Part shown: positions 36,379 through 44,016 of the stretch, piece by piece | Layout of the letters: the number at the start of each line of letters is the position of its first letter | Numbering within the stretch: position 1 is the first letter of the stretch | NCBI GenBank assembly: GCA_035294465.1 | Contig: DATGKW010000248.1 | Location: 1-56,524 of the forward strand | Origin: Paraktedonobacter sp035294465 | GTDB taxonomy: Bacteria > Chloroflexota > Ktedonobacteria > Ktedonobacterales > Ktedonobacteraceae | Reading direction: 5' to 3' | Length of the DNA: 56,524 bases | The notes under the pieces: generated by a model | The model's input: only the letters and a program-made list of their open reading frames with translations | The model's database searches: none | Told to the model about the DNA's origin: nothing | Position numbers and translations under genes: made by a program

Positions 36379-36753
36379 GTGAATAGGCGAGCAGTGGGTA
36401 AGGTAATTGGAGGAATTATCCTGACCATTCTCTGGATTCTTTGCTTCCTCTATATCAGCCCGACTCTGGTTATTGATTTTGGCGGCGGGTTCACCCTCAA
36501 CTTTAAGCTAGTCGCGGTCCTTCTGGGCCTGTTGATTATTTTCTTCTATCACCAATTCTACCGTTCCCACGTAGAAGTGACCAAGCTGAGTTGGACCTGC
36601 GTCGCAACGGTGACGTGGCTCTCGCTGATCCTTTTCTATCCCTTCAAGACTGATGTGAATGGCGGCGCAGTCGGCTTCTTTACGCTGATCAGTGGCCTGG
36701 GGATCAGCGTGCTTTGGGTGCGCTTCTTCGCCGACGAAATCTCGTTTAGCTGA
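36379..36753 (+). CDS. Small polytopic membrane protein of unknown function
   Basis: 124 residues starting at GTG 36379, with AAAGGAG ten bases upstream; an earlier in-frame GTG at 36325 would add 18 residues with no ribosome binding site. Four hydrophobic helices: about 8-27, 35-56, 72-87 and 95-118. No motif or family recognised. It ends just before a strong terminator hairpin shared with the convergent purH. Confidence 0.7.
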   Translation: MNRRAVGKVIGGIILTILWILCFLYISPTLVIDFGGGFTLNFKLVAVLLGLLIIFFYHQFYRSHVEVTKLSWTCVATVTWLSLILFYPFKTDVNGGAVGFFTLISGLGISVLWVRFFADEISFS

Positions 36754-36778
36754 TTTGCGCCTGCGGCGCTTACTAGAG

Positions 36779-36830
36779 TTGCAGGACTGTGTGAATATTG
36801 CATTGTTCACACAATCCTGCAATTCTTTTT
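36779..36830 (+). terminator. Strong intrinsic terminator, 36.8 kb
   Basis: TTGCAGGACTGTGTGAA pairs with TTCACACAATCCTGCAA (one mismatch) and is followed by TTCTTTTT on the plus strand. It ends the small membrane protein gene. The purH stop codon is 14 bases beyond, so the minus-strand form of the hairpin may serve purH as well. Confidence 0.85.
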
Positions 36831-36843
36831 ACTGAATACGCGC

Positions 36844-38412
36844 TTAATGCCGGAAGTGACGCTGGCCGGTGAAGACCATAGCGATAGCGTAACGGTTGGC
36901 CATGCGGATCGACTCATCATCGCGAATAGAGCCGCCGGGCTGAATGATGGCGGTGACACCGGCTTTGGCTGCGGTTTCGACTCCATCTGGGAAAGGAAAG
37001 TATGCGTCGGAGGCCAGCACGGAGCCGTGGGCGCGTTCGCCAGCTTTCTCGACGGCAAGCTGGACGCTGGAGACGCGGTTCATCTGGCCAGCGCCGACGC
37101 CCAGTACAGCCAGTTTGTGCGCCAGGACGATAGCGTTGGACTTCACGTGGCGCACGACTTTCCAGGCGAATAGCAGGTCGGTCACTTCGTCCAGAGTAGG
37201 CTCGCGGTCGGTGACAACGCGGTAAGCCAGGTCTTGCTCCCGGATGCTATCCGCCGTTTGTACTAACAGTCCTCCGCTAATGCTGCGTACATCGATCTGC
37301 TCTGTCTGGGCCGCGCTGGCAGTTTCGCCTTTGGACATGATATGTGTGGCCAGGATACGCAGATTCTTCTTTCTGCGCAGGATCTCCAGAGCACCCGGCG
37401 TATACTCTGGCGCAATGATGGCCTCGTAGAACAACTGGGTGATCTCACGCGCCGTGGCTTCGTCAAGCGTGCGGTTGCAGCCGATGATGCCGCCATAGGC
37501 CGAAACGGGATCGCCAGCGTGGGCCTTTTTGTATGCTTCGACCAGGGCATCGTCGCAGGCGAGGCCGCAGGGGTTGGTGTGTTTGATAATCACAACCGCC
37601 GGTGCGGTGAAGCTATTGACTGCGTTGAGAGCAGCGTCGAGGTCGAGCAGGTTATTGAAGGAGAGTTCTTTGCCGTGCAGAACTTCAGCCCCGGCTACGG
37701 TTGGCAGCGCGGGCGAGGCAGTTCCTGTTTTAAAGCGGTAGATGGCCGCTTGCTGGTGAGGATTCTCGCCGTAACGCAGCTTCTGAACACGTTCTAGCGA
37801 TACGGTCAGTTCCTGCGGGAAGCGCTCCGGCTGCTCGGCCTGCTGAGCCAGATACTGCGCGATTGCGGCGTCGTAGCCGGCGATATACTGAAATGCGATG
37901 GTCGCCAGGCGCTGGCGCGTTGCCAGGCTGACCCCGCCGGTCTCGTTCCACTCTTGCATCACAGGCGCGTAATCTTCAGGACGGACCAGGACAATCACAT
38001 CTTTGAAGTTTTTGGCGGCAGCACGAATTAAGGAAACTCCACCGATATCGATCTGCTCTAGGGCCTCGTTCAGAGTCGTTTCGGGCCTGGCAATCGTTTC
38101 AACAAAGGGATACAGGTTGTTTACCACAATGTCTATCGGTACCAGACCATGTTCCTGGAGCTGGTCGAGGTGGCTGGCATCGTCCCTGCGTGCCAGAATG
38201 CCCCCAAAAATAGCCGGGTGCAGAGTCTTGACACGCCCATTCAGGATCTCCGGGAAGCCGGTCAGGGTACTGACCGCTTCAGCCTCAATCCCGCCTTCCA
38301 GCAACCTTGTTCTTGTCCCCCCGGTTGCGAAAATCTTAACGTTGTGGGCCTGGAGTTCGCGCGCCAGGTTAACAATTCCTTCATAGTTTGCCGTACTAAA
38401 AAGTGCTTGCAT
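36844..38412 (-). CDS. purH: Bifunctional AICAR formyltransferase / IMP cyclohydrolase
   Basis: Catalyses the last two steps of IMP synthesis. 522 residues from the ATG at 38412 (AAAGGA upstream); a longer in-frame start at 38502 is unlikely. The N-terminal MGS-like cyclohydrolase domain shows IFATGGTRTRLLEG, ILNGRVKTLHPAIFGGIL and IDIGGVSLIRAAAKN. The transformylase domain shows LRYGENPHQQAA, the catalytic VIIKHTNPCGLA, SNAIVLAHK, and ends in the typical VFTGQRHFRH. Full length and intact. Single gene, with no other pur gene nearby. Confidence 0.97.
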   Translation of the reverse strand: MQALFSTANYEGIVNLARELQAHNVKIFATGGTRTRLLEGGIEAEAVSTLTGFPEILNGRVKTLHPAIFGGILARRDDASHLDQLQEHGLVPIDIVVNNLYPFVETIARPETTLNEALEQIDIGGVSLIRAAAKNFKDVIVLVRPEDYAPVMQEWNETGGVSLATRQRLATIAFQYIAGYDAAIAQYLAQQAEQPERFPQELTVSLERVQKLRYGENPHQQAAIYRFKTGTASPALPTVAGAEVLHGKELSFNNLLDLDAALNAVNSFTAPAVVIIKHTNPCGLACDDALVEAYKKAHAGDPVSAYGGIIGCNRTLDEATAREITQLFYEAIIAPEYTPGALEILRRKKNLRILATHIMSKGETASAAQTEQIDVRSISGGLLVQTADSIREQDLAYRVVTDREPTLDEVTDLLFAWKVVRHVKSNAIVLAHKLAVLGVGAGQMNRVSSVQLAVEKAGERAHGSVLASDAYFPFPDGVETAAKAGVTAIIQPGGSIRDDESIRMANRYAIAMVFTGQRHFRH

Positions 38413-38439
38413 GGATAGTCCTTTCGCTCGTACACTCAA

Positions 38440-38552
38440 GAGAAACTGCTCAGATAGATGAGCAGTTCTCTCTTTGTAGTATACCCTCTCTGGGTGTTCC
38501 ACTGCACGGAAAAGTCTTGCTCCAATGTCTTTGGGGTTAAAGAATCTTAACC
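38440..38552. promoter_or_regulatory. purH leader hairpin and 18-base palindrome
   Basis: AGAGAAACTGCTCA pairs with TGAGCAGTTCTCT (38440-38473) in the purH 5' leader. Further upstream GGTTAA-AGAATC-TTAACC (38535-38552) is a 6-6-6 palindrome that could be an operator for the divergent purH or secreted-protein gene. A TATACT (minus strand) lies at 38483-38478 but lacks a good -35. The regulator is unknown. The rest of the 391-base gap shows nothing else. Confidence 0.45.
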
Positions 38553-38803
38553 TGATTGTGGTACTTTCCTGCTAAAAGTAATCGTTCTGTTCAAATCTGT
38601 AAATTTATACGTGGTAATATCCAGATCGAGGGGTAAAATCTCAGAGGATACCAGAACCTCTCAGATCGGTTCAACTTATTTCATAGCTGATGAGGCCAGA
38701 GGTAACACGCTTTCTTAATCTCGGCTATTAAAAGAAAGCCGGTCATCCTTTTGTCCTGAAGACAGTTTTTTGTCAGTACATAGTAAAATGGAGGAAATTC
38801 GTT

Positions 38804-40435
38804 ATGCGTAGGCGACAGATCACCCTTGGACGTGGGCGGAACATCGTCTTTGACGCTCCGCGCAAAAGAGGGAAGCTCTCACGGAAGGCCATGATGGCCA
38901 TCGGGGGATCGGTGGGTGCAGTCGTGCTCATTGTTGCGGGGCTGCTGGTCTTCCAGAGCAGAGGTATCTTCGCAGCAGGAACTCCCGCGCAGCCCAACAT
39001 GGACTGTACCTTAATTGTCCCGGCGAATCCGCTTTCGGCCCAGGGATTGGCCACCCCTTATCAGTTGACCGCGACCGATCCCAACAATGGCCCCTGTAAC
39101 GAGGCCAATACCGCTCAGACAGCTTTTGTACAGGGCGTGATTTACAACCCTGCTACCGGCGCGTTCAGCGTCTACAATCCTCTGGTTATCGATAAAGGGA
39201 CGCAGCCGGCGATTACTCCAACGGTGCCCCAGTTGCCTCGCGGAGCAGTCGTAGGACTGTGGTTCGGCTTTAACGCGAATAACCTGACGCTGCAACTGAC
39301 GCAGGGAGGTCGGCAAAACCAGGCGAATTTCCGTTTCGGAAGCGCAGATTGTGTGAATGGACTCGGTCAGTCTCTCTTTACTCAGTTTGCTTATTGTAAT
39401 GCCCCGGCTTTCTTTGCAGCCGTTAACCAGGGAATCAGGAGGGGCCTGGTGCATATTCCTGCCCTTGGAACTGCGAAAGATGGTATGCCTTGCCCGACTG
39501 TACGCGATTTCAGCGTGGTAGACCAGGACCAGAGCGACAATGTACAGACCCAGTATCTTGCTACGGCTAATGGTCAGATTGCACAGTTCTCTGCTGCCAA
39601 TCAACAGGCTTTGCCAAACGCGACTGTTTTGTCCAATCCAAGTGATAACGGCTTACTCACGAATTTTATTGACCCGGCTCTAGGGTGCCAGGAATGGATG
39701 GCGCCGAATCTGGCCGACAATGGCGCTATGGTCGCGACCCTGGCTCTGGACGAACTGCAAGCAGCCGCCGATCAGCAGGCACCGGTCGCTATGGTACCGC
39801 TCAACGATCCCATGACAACGGTGAATGGCGCGTCAAGTCTGCAAAAGACTAACCTCTATCGTATAGGAGTTGATCAGACGATTGCGTTCAGTAATAAGCA
39901 GGCAGACGGGGCTACTTATTGTATGAATATGCTACAAACCGGTGCGCCGCGTCTGGTAAAGGATCAGCCCTTGACGGCCAACGCGCCATCTCCTGATACG
40001 GGAGCAGCCAACAATCTTTTCACTTTCCTGGCGCAGCGTTTCCAGGCGTCCTGGACTAACCTCAATTGCCAGGCTCTGACCGGAATAGCCAATCCAGTGA
40101 CCACGCAAGTTGATGGTAACGGCGTAGTTATCGCCGCCTCGTTCAATCTGAATCCGGGTACGGGTACTGGCACTGGTGGCACGGGCACGGGTACGCCTAC
40201 AGCTACACCGACAGCTACCACACCTGGAAGCACGCCTACGGTTGGCACTACACCCGCACCGACTCCTACGGCCACCCCGGCTCCGACGGGTAATGGGACG
40301 GCGCCAAGCTGCAGCGTGAACGGTCAGGTGGTGCAGGGATGCAGTGGCACTGTCACTATCAATGGTCAGACTTGCACCGTGACTTTTAATCAAACGGCAG
40401 ATCAAGTGCAGATCAATTGCCCCACCAATCAGTAG
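38804..40435 (+). CDS. Secreted or membrane-anchored Cys-containing protein, unknown function
   Basis: 543 residues, ATG after GGAGG. A basic N-terminus and one membrane helix (about 29-50, AIGGSVGAVVLIVAGLLVFQS) are followed by an external domain of about 380 residues holding eight or so Cys, including in MDCTLIV, GPCNEAN, ADCVNGLG, AYCNAPAFF, MPCPTVRDF, LGCQEWM. A Gly/Thr/Pro linker (residues about 455-500) leads to a 40-residue C-terminal module with four Cys (PSCSVNGQVVQGCSG, QTCTVTF, INCP). No family recognised. The build is typical of surface proteins in this group, with disulphides likely. No neighbour suggests a function. Confidence 0.82.
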   Translation: MRRRQITLGRGRNIVFDAPRKRGKLSRKAMMAIGGSVGAVVLIVAGLLVFQSRGIFAAGTPAQPNMDCTLIVPANPLSAQGLATPYQLTATDPNNGPCNEANTAQTAFVQGVIYNPATGAFSVYNPLVIDKGTQPAITPTVPQLPRGAVVGLWFGFNANNLTLQLTQGGRQNQANFRFGSADCVNGLGQSLFTQFAYCNAPAFFAAVNQGIRRGLVHIPALGTAKDGMPCPTVRDFSVVDQDQSDNVQTQYLATANGQIAQFSAANQQALPNATVLSNPSDNGLLTNFIDPALGCQEWMAPNLADNGAMVATLALDELQAAADQQAPVAMVPLNDPMTTVNGASSLQKTNLYRIGVDQTIAFSNKQADGATYCMNMLQTGAPRLVKDQPLTANAPSPDTGAANNLFTFLAQRFQASWTNLNCQALTGIANPVTTQVDGNGVVIAASFNLNPGTGTGTGGTGTGTPTATPTATTPGSTPTVGTTPAPTPTATPAPTGNGTAPSCSVNGQVVQGCSGTVTINGQTCTVTFNQTADQVQINCPTNQ

Positions 40436-40463
40436 AGAGGGAAAGAGGGTAGCAACGCAAGGT

Positions 40464-40492
40464 AAGGGAGCTTCTCACCTGGAAGCTCCCTT
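40464..40492 (+). terminator. Perfect 11-bp hairpin after the secreted-protein gene
   Basis: AAGGGAGCTTC pairs with GAAGCTCCCTT around a 7-base loop, 28 bases after the stop codon. No T run follows. Candidate transcript end. Confidence 0.6.
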
Positions 40493-40510
40493 GCTGGTCA
40501 GCCGATGATG

Positions 40511-40625
40511 TGAAATCTGCGGGGTCTCTTTGCCCAGGGCGACGCCCCTTGCATGCGTCGCGAAGGACCGCGAAGCGCGAAGGATCGCGACATGCAGGGG
40601 ACGCCGCCTCGGGCAAGGGATTTCA
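40511..40625. repeat. 115-base imperfect palindrome
   Basis: Outer ends TGAAATC and GATTTCA match, then TTGCCC/GGGCAA, GCGACGCCCC against GGGGACGCC, TGCATG against CATGCA, and TCGCGA twice near the centre. It lies between the secreted-protein and rpmA terminators, so it may be a palindromic repeat element or a small folded RNA. No ORF is present. Confidence 0.7.
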
Positions 40626-40634
40626 TGTCAGGAC

Positions 40635-40680
40635 AAAAAGAGCGCGTGATCATGAAGCTTCTTGCGATCACGCGCTCTCT
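40635..40680 (-). terminator. Intrinsic terminator of rplU-rpmA
   Basis: On the minus strand AGAGCGCGTGATC pairs with GATCACGCGCTCT and runs into TTTTTG (40639-40635). It lies 20 bases beyond the rpmA stop codon. Confidence 0.9.
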
Positions 40681-40698
40681 TGATTTAGGTGCCAGAAG

Positions 40699-41013
40699 TT
40701 ACTCGCCGGCTGCGGAGGTTGCCATTTCTTTAAGAGCAGTCAACGAGGGCCGGTCTTTGAATTCGGTGTGAACGCTGACATTTTTATGCTGGCGGTCGGC
40801 ATAGCCAAACTTGACATAACCATCGATCAAGGCAAACAGTGTATGGTCTCGTCCCACGCCAACATTCTGGCCCGCCTTAATCTTTGTACCGCGCTGGCGA
40901 ACAATGATACTGCCAGCCGTGACAAGCTGGCCATCATACCGTTTGACGCCAAGCATCTTGGGGTTGCTGTCCCGGCCGTTGCGGGAGCTGCCCATCCCTT
41001 TCTTATGTGCCAT
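40699..41013 (-). CDS. rpmA: 50S ribosomal protein bL27
   Basis: 104 residues, of the usual size plus a short tail. The N-terminus MAHKKGMGSSRNGRDS is the direct mature form, without the Firmicutes-type processed extension. SIIVRQRGTKIKAGQNVG and RDHTLFALIDG are family blocks. It starts 2 bases after the rplU stop codon with a GGAGG site inside rplU, so the pair is coupled. Its N-terminal residues contact the peptidyl transferase centre in other bacteria. Confidence 0.97.
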   Translation of the reverse strand: MAHKKGMGSSRNGRDSNPKMLGVKRYDGQLVTAGSIIVRQRGTKIKAGQNVGVGRDHTLFALIDGYVKFGYADRQHKNVSVHTEFKDRPSLTALKEMATSAAGE

Positions 41014-41015
41014 AA

Positions 41016-41582
41016 TTATTCTTCCTCCGGCTTTGTCTCGGTCTCTTCAGCTTTTGTTTCGCTCTCTTCGCCTTTGGCCGTGCGGCGGCGGCGCGTCCTC
41101 TTCGGCGTTTCGGGCGCGGGGGCCTCTTCTACGCTTTCGGTAGCAGGAGCTTCTTCAGCCGCTGTCTCGACCTCTGATGTTACCTCGCCCTCCGGCGTTT
41201 CCTCAATCTCGGCTTCGGGAACTTCCTTCGTCTTGAATTCAGGAGCTTTGCCCGTAATCAGGCTTTTGCCGTCGGCTACGATATCGTCAATGGTCAGGAA
41301 GGTCAGTTCCTGGCGATGGCCGCTTTTATGGCGATAGCGCTTCTTCGATTTGTACTTGAAAACAATCACTTTTTTGCCGCGACCATGCTTTGTCGCGGTT
41401 GCCAGGACGAAGGCATCGTTTACCAGGGGATTGCCCACCATAGTATTTTCCTCGTCCGAGATCAGCAGCACATCTTCAAGGCGAATCTGATCTCCGGCCT
41501 CAACCGCCAGGCGATTCACTTCGAGGGTTTCGCCGACGGTTACTTTGTATTGTCTTCCACCACTTTTGATAACTGCAAACAT
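41016..41582 (-). CDS. rplU: 50S ribosomal protein bL21 with acidic C-terminal extension
   Basis: 188 residues from the ATG at 41582 (MFAVIKSGGRQYKV, the family N-terminus); the frame is open further upstream but that part is not L21. The core of about 100 residues includes HGRGKKVIVFKYKSKKRYRHKSGHRQ, interrupted here only for description. After residue about 103 there is an 85-residue tail rich in Glu, Ala and Thr, with a basic patch KRTRRRRTAKG near the end. Ordinary bL21 ends at about 103 residues. First gene of the rplU-rpmA operon, behind a promoter with a structured leader. Confidence 0.95.
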   Translation of the reverse strand: MFAVIKSGGRQYKVTVGETLEVNRLAVEAGDQIRLEDVLLISDEENTMVGNPLVNDAFVLATATKHGRGKKVIVFKYKSKKRYRHKSGHRQELTFLTIDDIVADGKSLITGKAPEFKTKEVPEAEIEETPEGEVTSEVETAAEEAPATESVEEAPAPETPKRTRRRRTAKGEESETKAEETETKPEEE

Positions 41583-41843
41583 CTTCCATTCCTTTCCCGT
41601 CTCCGCAACTCGACTCCCCTCTGGATACGTGGCAGGCATGGGTGGAGCGCCTGGTACACTGTTCCGTTTTTTCCTAAAATACCTCTGAGTGATTTCAAGA
41701 GGCCAGCGCCACCTGATCGGCAAGCGCGGGGTGTCTTATCCTGATGGAGCGGAGCGTTTCCCGGCTCTGGCCGGGAAGATCGGTCATGTGAGCATCAGTT
41801 TTATTCACATGTATCGTGTGGCAAGTAGTTGCCACTTTCAGGC
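41583..41843 (-). promoter_or_regulatory. Structured 5' leader of rplU
   Basis: The transcript leader of about 260 bases holds two perfect hairpins: GTGGCAA/TTGCCAC (41818-41835) and TTCCCGGC/GCCGGGAA (41758-41778). Leaders binding L21 are known in other bacteria; I cannot confirm this one matches their consensus. Confidence 0.5.
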
Positions 41844-41850
41844 CTCGCTA

Positions 41851-41879
41851 ATAATAGCACAAGTGGGCGGCCGGGGCAA
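41851..41879 (-). promoter_or_regulatory. Promoter for rplU-rpmA
   Basis: On the minus strand TTGCCC (41879-41874), 17-base spacer and TATTAT (41856-41851). It is suitably placed about 270 bases before the rplU start codon. Confidence 0.65.
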
Positions 41880-41935
41880 GGATCGATTTGGAGAAGAACG
41901 GTGGTTCGCGCGAATTCGTTCCCGCCGAATTCTTT

Positions 41936-43879
41936 CTACAAATTCTCGATCTCCACCGGCTCTACCTTCTCGGCCAGGGCGAAGTTGAAGACCCTGGAAT
42001 AGAAGTAGAGTTCGTTTTCGAGGGAGCGTTTGATGTTTTCGGCGCGACGGAAGCCGTGCTGCTCGCCCTCGAAAGCTACGTAGGCCACGGGCACCTTCTT
42101 TTTGCGCAGCGCCTCGACCATCAATTCTGCCTGATTGGGCGGAACGACCTTGTCTTCCAGGCCCTGGAAGAAAATGACCGGGCAAGAAAGTTGGTCGATA
42201 AAATTGATAGCAGAGCGCTGGATGTAAAGGTCGCGCCGCTCAGGATAGGGGCCAATCAGGCTGTGCAGGTAGCGCGATTCGTACTTATGTGTCTCCTTGA
42301 CAAAGCTATCGAGGTCGCTGACACCAAAATGGCTGGCCCCGGCATTGAAAACATTACGGAAGGTCAGGGCGCAAAGGGTGGTATAGCCCCCCGCGCTGCC
42401 ACCGCGAATGATCAGGCGTTTACCATCCGCCAGGCCGCGCTCAACCAGGTATTTCGCCCCGTTCGCGCAATCATCGACATCTACGACGCCCCACTGCCCC
42501 TTGAGGCGCTCGCGATACGCTCGCCCATAGCCGCTGCTGCCACCGTAGTTGACATCGAGAACCGCGAAGCCGCGACTGGTCCAGAACTGGGTGCCGGGAT
42601 TAAAGGCAGTAGATGTTACGGAGGTTGGTCCGCCGTGGCTCTGGACGATCAAGGGCGGGAGCTCTCCCTCCGGCGCTTTGTAGTCCGCATTGTGTGGAGG
42701 ATAGTAAATGGCGTAAGCTGTAAGTCCGTTTTCGGTAGGGAATTCAATTGGCTGAGGTAGCGAGAGATAGGCTGAGTCGATGGACAGCCTGCGGGAATAG
42801 CGCAGCACGTCGATCTGGCCGGTCTTGAGGTCAAGTTGCGCGAGCACAGACGGGCGTGTGGGTGAACCGCCAATAAAAACTACCCGCTCGGCAGTTGCGC
42901 GGATATAGGCCGCTGCCGTGTAAGGCGTCTCGATGGGTATGAGCTGGCCCGTGGTGGTATTCAGGCTGGCAAGATGCCCGCGCCCATGCTCGCCATACGT
43001 GCAGATGATCTGCTCAGGAGAGGTAAACGCATACGTTGAAAGGTTGAAAGTCCAATGGGGCTGGCCGAACTCGGCTGTGCGTGGACAGACTGCCTCGACC
43101 TGCCCGGCTCGCTGGCGGTAAATATTCCACCAGCCGCTGCGGTCGGAGACAAAGTAGAGCAGGCCATCGGGCGACCACTGGGGCTGAAAGATGGATTCGC
43201 TCGGTCCGCCCGCGACCAGCCTGGCGTTCGCGATCTGGCCGGAGACATGAAGATCCCCGACCCACAATTCGCAGCCATCCCAGGGCATATTTGGATGATT
43301 CCAGGTCAGCCAGCATAACTGCGATCCATCAGGACTCAGGCGCGGCGCGGCGTAGAAATCGTTGCCTGAAACCAGCACCTGTGCGCTGCCGCCGGCCAGA
43401 GGCACACCGACCAGAGTATTGACAGCCTCGCGTTCGGGCTGGGAGTGATCCTCGCCCACGCAGATCAGGCGTCCTCTGGCTTTATCGATGGTCGCGTCGG
43501 CATAGCGCATCTCTCCCTCTGGTGTCAGCGGAGTTGGAGTCGCGCCGGAGCCTGCGATGACACGATAGAGACGTTGATCGGCAAAGTGAGAGAAATAAAC
43601 CTCGCCGTCGCTGACGACAAATTCGCCTCCGCCATATTCGTGGACACGCGTGCGGGCATTGAACGGGGGCGGCGTTATCTCAGTAATCTCGCCGCTGGAA
43701 GTGCGCCGCACAATCACATTGCGCCCACTCTCGGTGGGGCGGCCCTCGATCCAGTAGGTATCATCGCCATCCAGCATGATCAAACCCAGGTTGGTCACAT
43801 CAGAAAGCATAAGATCTGTGGTAATGGGAGATTTCCAGGAGCCATATGGAGATATTGTAGGCTGCTGCGGATGAGTCAT
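41936..43879 (-). CDS. S9-family prolyl oligopeptidase / acylaminoacyl peptidase
   Basis: 647 residues, ATG after AAAGGATC. The first 380 residues form a beta-propeller (LSPDGSQLCWLTW, WSPDGLLYFVSDRSG). The C-terminal alpha/beta hydrolase has nucleophile Ser in GGSAGGYTT (about 496), Asp in GLEDKVVPP (about 570) and His in GEQHGFR (about 609). The S9C-like arrangement cleaves short peptides, often blocked at the N-terminus, in the cytoplasm. No signal peptide. Transcribed alone; downstream of the chemosensory operon in the same direction but 137 bases apart. Confidence 0.93.
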   Translation of the reverse strand: MTHPQQPTISPYGSWKSPITTDLMLSDVTNLGLIMLDGDDTYWIEGRPTESGRNVIVRRTSSGEITEITPPPFNARTRVHEYGGGEFVVSDGEVYFSHFADQRLYRVIAGSGATPTPLTPEGEMRYADATIDKARGRLICVGEDHSQPEREAVNTLVGVPLAGGSAQVLVSGNDFYAAPRLSPDGSQLCWLTWNHPNMPWDGCELWVGDLHVSGQIANARLVAGGPSESIFQPQWSPDGLLYFVSDRSGWWNIYRQRAGQVEAVCPRTAEFGQPHWTFNLSTYAFTSPEQIICTYGEHGRGHLASLNTTTGQLIPIETPYTAAAYIRATAERVVFIGGSPTRPSVLAQLDLKTGQIDVLRYSRRLSIDSAYLSLPQPIEFPTENGLTAYAIYYPPHNADYKAPEGELPPLIVQSHGGPTSVTSTAFNPGTQFWTSRGFAVLDVNYGGSSGYGRAYRERLKGQWGVVDVDDCANGAKYLVERGLADGKRLIIRGGSAGGYTTLCALTFRNVFNAGASHFGVSDLDSFVKETHKYESRYLHSLIGPYPERRDLYIQRSAINFIDQLSCPVIFFQGLEDKVVPPNQAELMVEALRKKKVPVAYVAFEGEQHGFRRAENIKRSLENELYFYSRVFNFALAEKVEPVEIENL

Positions 43880-44016
43880 AGCATGATCCTTTCCCGGCGT
43901 TTTGTGTAATTATATGAGATATGTGAAGAGTATGTAAGAGTATGTGTGTGAAGGGTAAGCGTAATCGACAGAAGGAGAACCCGCTACCAGGGCGCTGCTG
44001 GTTCTTTTCTAACGGG

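Noticed and set aside
41583..41723. 47-residue N-terminal extension of bL21
   Set aside because: MFAVIKSGGRQYKV is the conserved start, and AAAGGAATGG lies before its ATG.
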